Shown here in pieces: positions 37,672 through 40,866 of a stretch of DNA of 40,866 nt. Source of the stretch: Richelia intracellularis HH01 (GTDB lineage Bacteria > Cyanobacteriota > Cyanobacteriia > Cyanobacteriales > Nostocaceae). The stretch is from the NCBI RefSeq assembly GCF_000350105.1, contig NZ_CAIY01000001.1, positions 1 to 40,866 of the forward strand, read 5' to 3'. The position numbers and the translations under genes were made by a program. The notes below the pieces were generated by a model that saw only the letters and a list, made by a program, of their open reading frames with translations, ran no database searches and was not told the DNA's origin. Numbering within the stretch: the first letter of the stretch is position 1; each line of letters begins with the position of its first letter.

Positions 37672-37938
37672 TCACTCACCACTTGAATTAGGCAAGATAC
37701 AGCAATTAACATCGTTTAAACAAACCTTGCCCCATTGTAAAGCCCAACGGACTAGGGCTACTCTATTACCAGTCTCCGTCTTGGTAAGAATATTGCTGAT
37801 ATGGTTATCAACTGTACGTTTGCTAATCTCCAGTTTGGCTGCAATTTCTTGGTTAGTTAAACCAGCGGCCACTAAATCAGTTATTTGCAGTTCTCTATCT
37901 GAAAGACTAACAGGGTTCTGAGACTCGCCACCAGCCAT
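37672..37938 (-). CDS. pedR: LuxR-type photosynthetic redox regulator PedR
   Basis: The 88-residue protein is just a LuxR-type helix-turn-helix domain (SLSDRELQITDLVAAGLTNQ onward, about 11-68, recognition helix TVDNHISNILTK) with a short tail. It has no receiver domain. The size and the tail WALQWGKVCLNDVNCC match PedR of Synechocystis (Ssl0564), which senses photosynthetic electron transport through thioredoxin and a conserved Cys, and then controls photosynthesis and stress genes. Three Cys residues lie in the tail here. The ATG start is good. The gene is leftward, divergent from fructokinase with about 260 bp between. Which Cys is the redox switch cannot be told from this sequence alone. 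Confidence 0.85.
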   Translation of the reverse strand: MAGGESQNPVSLSDRELQITDLVAAGLTNQEIAAKLEISKRTVDNHISNILTKTETGNRVALVRWALQWGKVCLNDVNCCILPNSSGE

Positions 37939-38197
37939 ACTTGTTTTTGTCCTTCCTTAGTATAAGTACTTAATCACTATTTCTCATTTTAGAAGATTCT
38001 CGAATTGGTAGTCATTTCAAGTGTTAGTTGCAATACCATTATGGGAATTTTTTTTCACTATTTGCTTAAAATTTAGAATATTCTCATACAAAATAAGCAA
38101 ATCTTATTTCATTGTATGAATCACTGCCAATAAAACCAAAAAATATTGTAGTTTTATACTGGAAAACTCTAAACCAAAATCTATTATCCAAAACGTA

Positions 38198-39175
38198 ATG
38201 AGTAATCCCCAAGTTTTGTGTCTGGGTGAAATTCTGTTTGATTGTCTAGCTGATCAATTGGGACAGGGACTAGAAGATGTTGAATCTTGGACTCTCTATC
38301 CAGGAGGCGCACCAGCCAATGTTGCTTGTGCTCTAGTCAAATTAGGTACATCAGCAGGATTTATTGGCGCTTTGGGTTTAGATGAGCTAGGAAATTCTCT
38401 AATTCAAGTTTTGCAAGATGCAAGTGTAAATACTGAGGGAGTACAAAGATATTTTAATGTACCAACTCGTCAAGTTTATGTATTGCGAAATGTATATGGT
38501 GATAGAAACTTTGCTGGTTTTGGTAAATATGAGACTGAGAAGTTTGCTGATACACTTCTGCAAGCAGAACTATTACCTGAATTACTATTCCAAAAAGCTG
38601 ATTTCCTAGTGTTAGGAACCTTGGAATTAGCATATCCAGAAAGTAATAGAGCTGTACATCATGCTTTAGATTTAGCAGACAAATATAAACTTAAGGTGAT
38701 GTTAGATATCAACTGGCGTCCAGTATTTTGGCAAAATATTGATATTGCACCCCAAGAAATTAGAAGCTTATTTAACAAAGTTGATTTTGTAAAACTAGCT
38801 AAAGAAGAAGCTGAATGGCTATTTGATACCCATGATCCTGAGAAAATCATCTATAAAATAGATAGAGCTGAAGGTATATTAGTTACAGACGGGGGTAATG
38901 GTTGTGCTTATTGCCTAGGTAATAATGAAGGTCAATTGCCAGCTTTCCCCGTAGATGTTATTGACACAACTGGAGCTGGAGATGGTTTTACTTCTGGATT
39001 TATACACCAATTACTCACTTATGGAGTAAAAGATTTGAATAATACCCAGATAGCTAAAGATATTGTTGTCTATGCCAGTGCAGTGGGAGCATTAACCACT
39101 ACAAAACCAGGAGCAATCACTTCTCAACCTACAGCAGCAGAAGTACAAGTTTTTTTGAACAGACATTTTCTTTAA
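38198..39175 (+). CDS. PfkB-family fructokinase
   Basis: This cytosolic ribokinase-like sugar kinase phosphorylates fructose, or a related sugar, with ATP. The 325-residue protein has the N-terminal GGAPANVACA motif (36-45), the sugar-binding loop region around NVYGDRNFAGFG, LVTDGGNGC, and the ATP/anion-hole motif DTTGAGDGFTSGF at about 254-266 with the catalytic Asp. The usual text is GAGDAF, and GAGDGF is a mild variant also found in the family. It starts at ATG, with no clear ribosome binding site upstream. It is solitary, with pedR divergent and a 1.7-kb empty region behind it. In cyanobacteria such enzymes feed sucrose breakdown products into central metabolism. Confidence 0.9.
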   Translation: MSNPQVLCLGEILFDCLADQLGQGLEDVESWTLYPGGAPANVACALVKLGTSAGFIGALGLDELGNSLIQVLQDASVNTEGVQRYFNVPTRQVYVLRNVYGDRNFAGFGKYETEKFADTLLQAELLPELLFQKADFLVLGTLELAYPESNRAVHHALDLADKYKLKVMLDINWRPVFWQNIDIAPQEIRSLFNKVDFVKLAKEEAEWLFDTHDPEKIIYKIDRAEGILVTDGGNGCAYCLGNNEGQLPAFPVDVIDTTGAGDGFTSGFIHQLLTYGVKDLNNTQIAKDIVVYASAVGALTTTKPGAITSQPTAAEVQVFLNRHFL

Positions 39176-40866
39176 GCTATTTTTATGTAGTTATATAATA
39201 TTTATCTTTTAAGAATTTTAAATTACTTTAACTTCTAATATCTACCCCATAAAGAAATAAATTTACTTGCTCATAAACCCAGTTATACTTGGCATTTTAG
39301 AAAAATAAAATAAGGGAACTGAAAATTATCCAAATCGCCTCAAAATAATATGGATTATAGTTAGGTACAAACAAATATCTGATATTTTGGGTAATCACTA
39401 TATATTCCCCGATTAATCGCCAGTATTACATCAACAAAACAAAATTATTCTGTACTACACTAAGGTTTTTTAGGCAATAAAAAAACTGGGTTTTAAGATA
39501 TCAAAAATCTCTAGATAATCAAATCAAAAGACCAAAATCTGTTGCGCAAAATTTTCTCTATCTAGAGCATAATGAATCCGGATATTTATTAAGTGGTTTT
39601 TTACCAATCTTTCTTAAATTATTTAAAAAGTTATTGATTGCCATAAATATCCCCGTGGTTTACTAGTATAATTCGAACTCGTAGCACCAGTCCTAAATTA
39701 TTAACTATGATCAATTACTTACAAACTTTAAGATTTTTATCATTGTCAAAAACTATATTTTAACTCATCACCTCTCATAGGCTAAGTATTGATTTAGCTC
39801 TAGTTACTCAAATGTACATACCATAACAATAATAGTAAATCTACAAGTTTATCCAGCCACCGTCTTAACTACTCTAGTAAAATAATGGAATTATGTGTTC
39901 ATACATGATCATATATAAATCAATGCTTGAGTTTAACTAGGTTGATTTTATAAATCAGATGGATTACCAAGAAATTAACAATTAACATTGCACATACGTA
40001 AATTCATGAGATTAAACTTTATTCGTATAATTTGCAAATATATTGAATAATATTCATCTTAATTCTATACTGAGGGTGACTTTAGCAATACACCTACACT
40101 ACCCGATTTTTATATGAATCTTACTTCAAATAATCATACCATCGAAAAATGTCTGAATTCGAATTTAAGGTTTAGTATTACTAGTCGTATTTTAACAAAA
40201 AATTGAACTTGTAAAGCAGAGATAGTATATTTATAAGTATTGCTAACAGGAAGTTATTTTGTCCTATACATTACAAATATAATTTTTAAGATCCAACAGT
40301 TACTATTATCCGATTTTTGTAACTGAAACTGTATTATAGAGATACATACAAGTAAGAAACTAAAATATTTATTAATCATGCAGCAGAGTTAATCATTATT
40401 TTGATTATTCAGTTTACTTAGTGATAAGTATTGAAGTCTATCCTATAAAAACAGCCTTGATTAGCGCTTATTACTTTTATTACAAAAAGTATTTTTCTAA
40501 GTTATTAGTATAGTCATATATCAAAACAGAAATAAACAATTCCAGTTTTAGGCTTTGGATTATAAAGAATGAAGAAATTTGGCTGATTATTGTTTAGACT
40601 TCTTTCTTAATTCATAAGTATATTATTTGGTGTAAATTCATAATTGCAAGATAGAGAATAATAAGAATTTATAAAAAAGACATAGATAGAATAACTTTGA
40701 AACTGATTTAATCATATTAATTAAATACTTATATATAAGGTTCAATTATCATTAAAATATTCATTATTCCTTAATTTATATAGAACAAAATTCTATACTT
40801 CATAAGTGTTTACTAGTCATTTATTTTTAATAAGTATATTAATATGGATGTAGATAAGAATTAGTA
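39176..40866. other. 1.7-kb non-coding end of the window
   Basis: I see no gene, RNA or strong hairpin. One modest dyad (CAGTTAC at 40297-40303 with GTAACTG at 40319-40325) is present. No terminator directly follows fructokinase. A gene may begin beyond the window edge. Confidence 0.55.

Noticed and set aside
39661..39695. tRNA-like text ATTCGAACTCGTAGCACCA
   Set aside because: It contains a T-loop-like TTCGAAC and a CCA-like end, but no flanking stem pairs and no anticodon arm can be folded on either strand.

Overview
The window looks like chromosomal DNA of a filamentous, probably heterocyst-forming cyanobacterium undergoing genome erosion. Cyanobacterial markers are a phylloquinone-type MenG, the Calvin-cycle Gap2 and class II aldolase, the division protein Ftn2/ZipN (ARC6 family), a Tab2-type photosystem translation factor, the redox regulator PedR, a CYP38/TLP40-type lumenal cyclophilin and an SLH-OprB porin. 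Only about 58% of the window is coding by my sum of gene lengths. The rest is very AT-rich DNA in stretches of 0.3-2.3 kb, with at least one broken gene. This resembles reduced symbiotic Nostocales such as the diatom symbiont Richelia or 'Nostoc azollae'. That placement is inference from style, not a database match.

Layout. 1-4.5 kb: a small coiled-coil protein (-), menG (+) with a broken gene behind it, then a low-molecular-weight phosphatase and YbaB/EbfC (both -). 4.7-7.4 kb: murB and murC (-), cell-wall precursor synthesis. 8.3-13.5 kb: gap2 (+), then thiL, a cyclophilin and class II aldolase (all -). 13.9-16.7 kb: tRNA-Lys(UUU), an aldose 1-epimerase-like protein and pdhA (all -). 17.6-24.6 kb: ftn2, a 2.3-kb gene desert, tab2 and pmbA/tldE (all +). 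25.5-30 kb: a TonB-like membrane-anchored protein (+), ahcY and a HAD phosphatase (both -). 31-35 kb: znuC and znuA (-), divergent from an SLH-OprB porin (+). 35.5-40.9 kb: a doubtful small ORF, a small membrane protein, pedR (-), fructokinase (+) and a 1.7-kb empty end.

Most genes stand alone with their own leaders. The only convincing functional groupings are murB-murC, the znuA-znuC pair with the divergent porin, and possibly HAD-ahcY. The retained set is core: carbon fixation and glycolysis (gap2, fba, pdhA, fructokinase), cofactors (menG, thiL), envelope (murB, murC, porin), division (ftn2), methyl cycle (ahcY) and photosystem biogenesis or control (tab2, pedR, cyclophilin).

I found no CRISPR array, transposase, phage gene, defence system or biosynthetic cluster, and no clear new multi-gene system. 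The most unusual content is in the non-coding DNA: many long perfect inverted repeats (a nested 19-bp palindrome before menG; 16-bp, 14-bp, 13-bp and 12-bp arms elsewhere), a 19-bp tandem operator-like repeat before the TonB-like gene, an orphan terminator-like hairpin before ftn2, and a possible 90-nt structured element beside pedR. A zinc ABC transporter with no permease gene beside it is the main biological puzzle.
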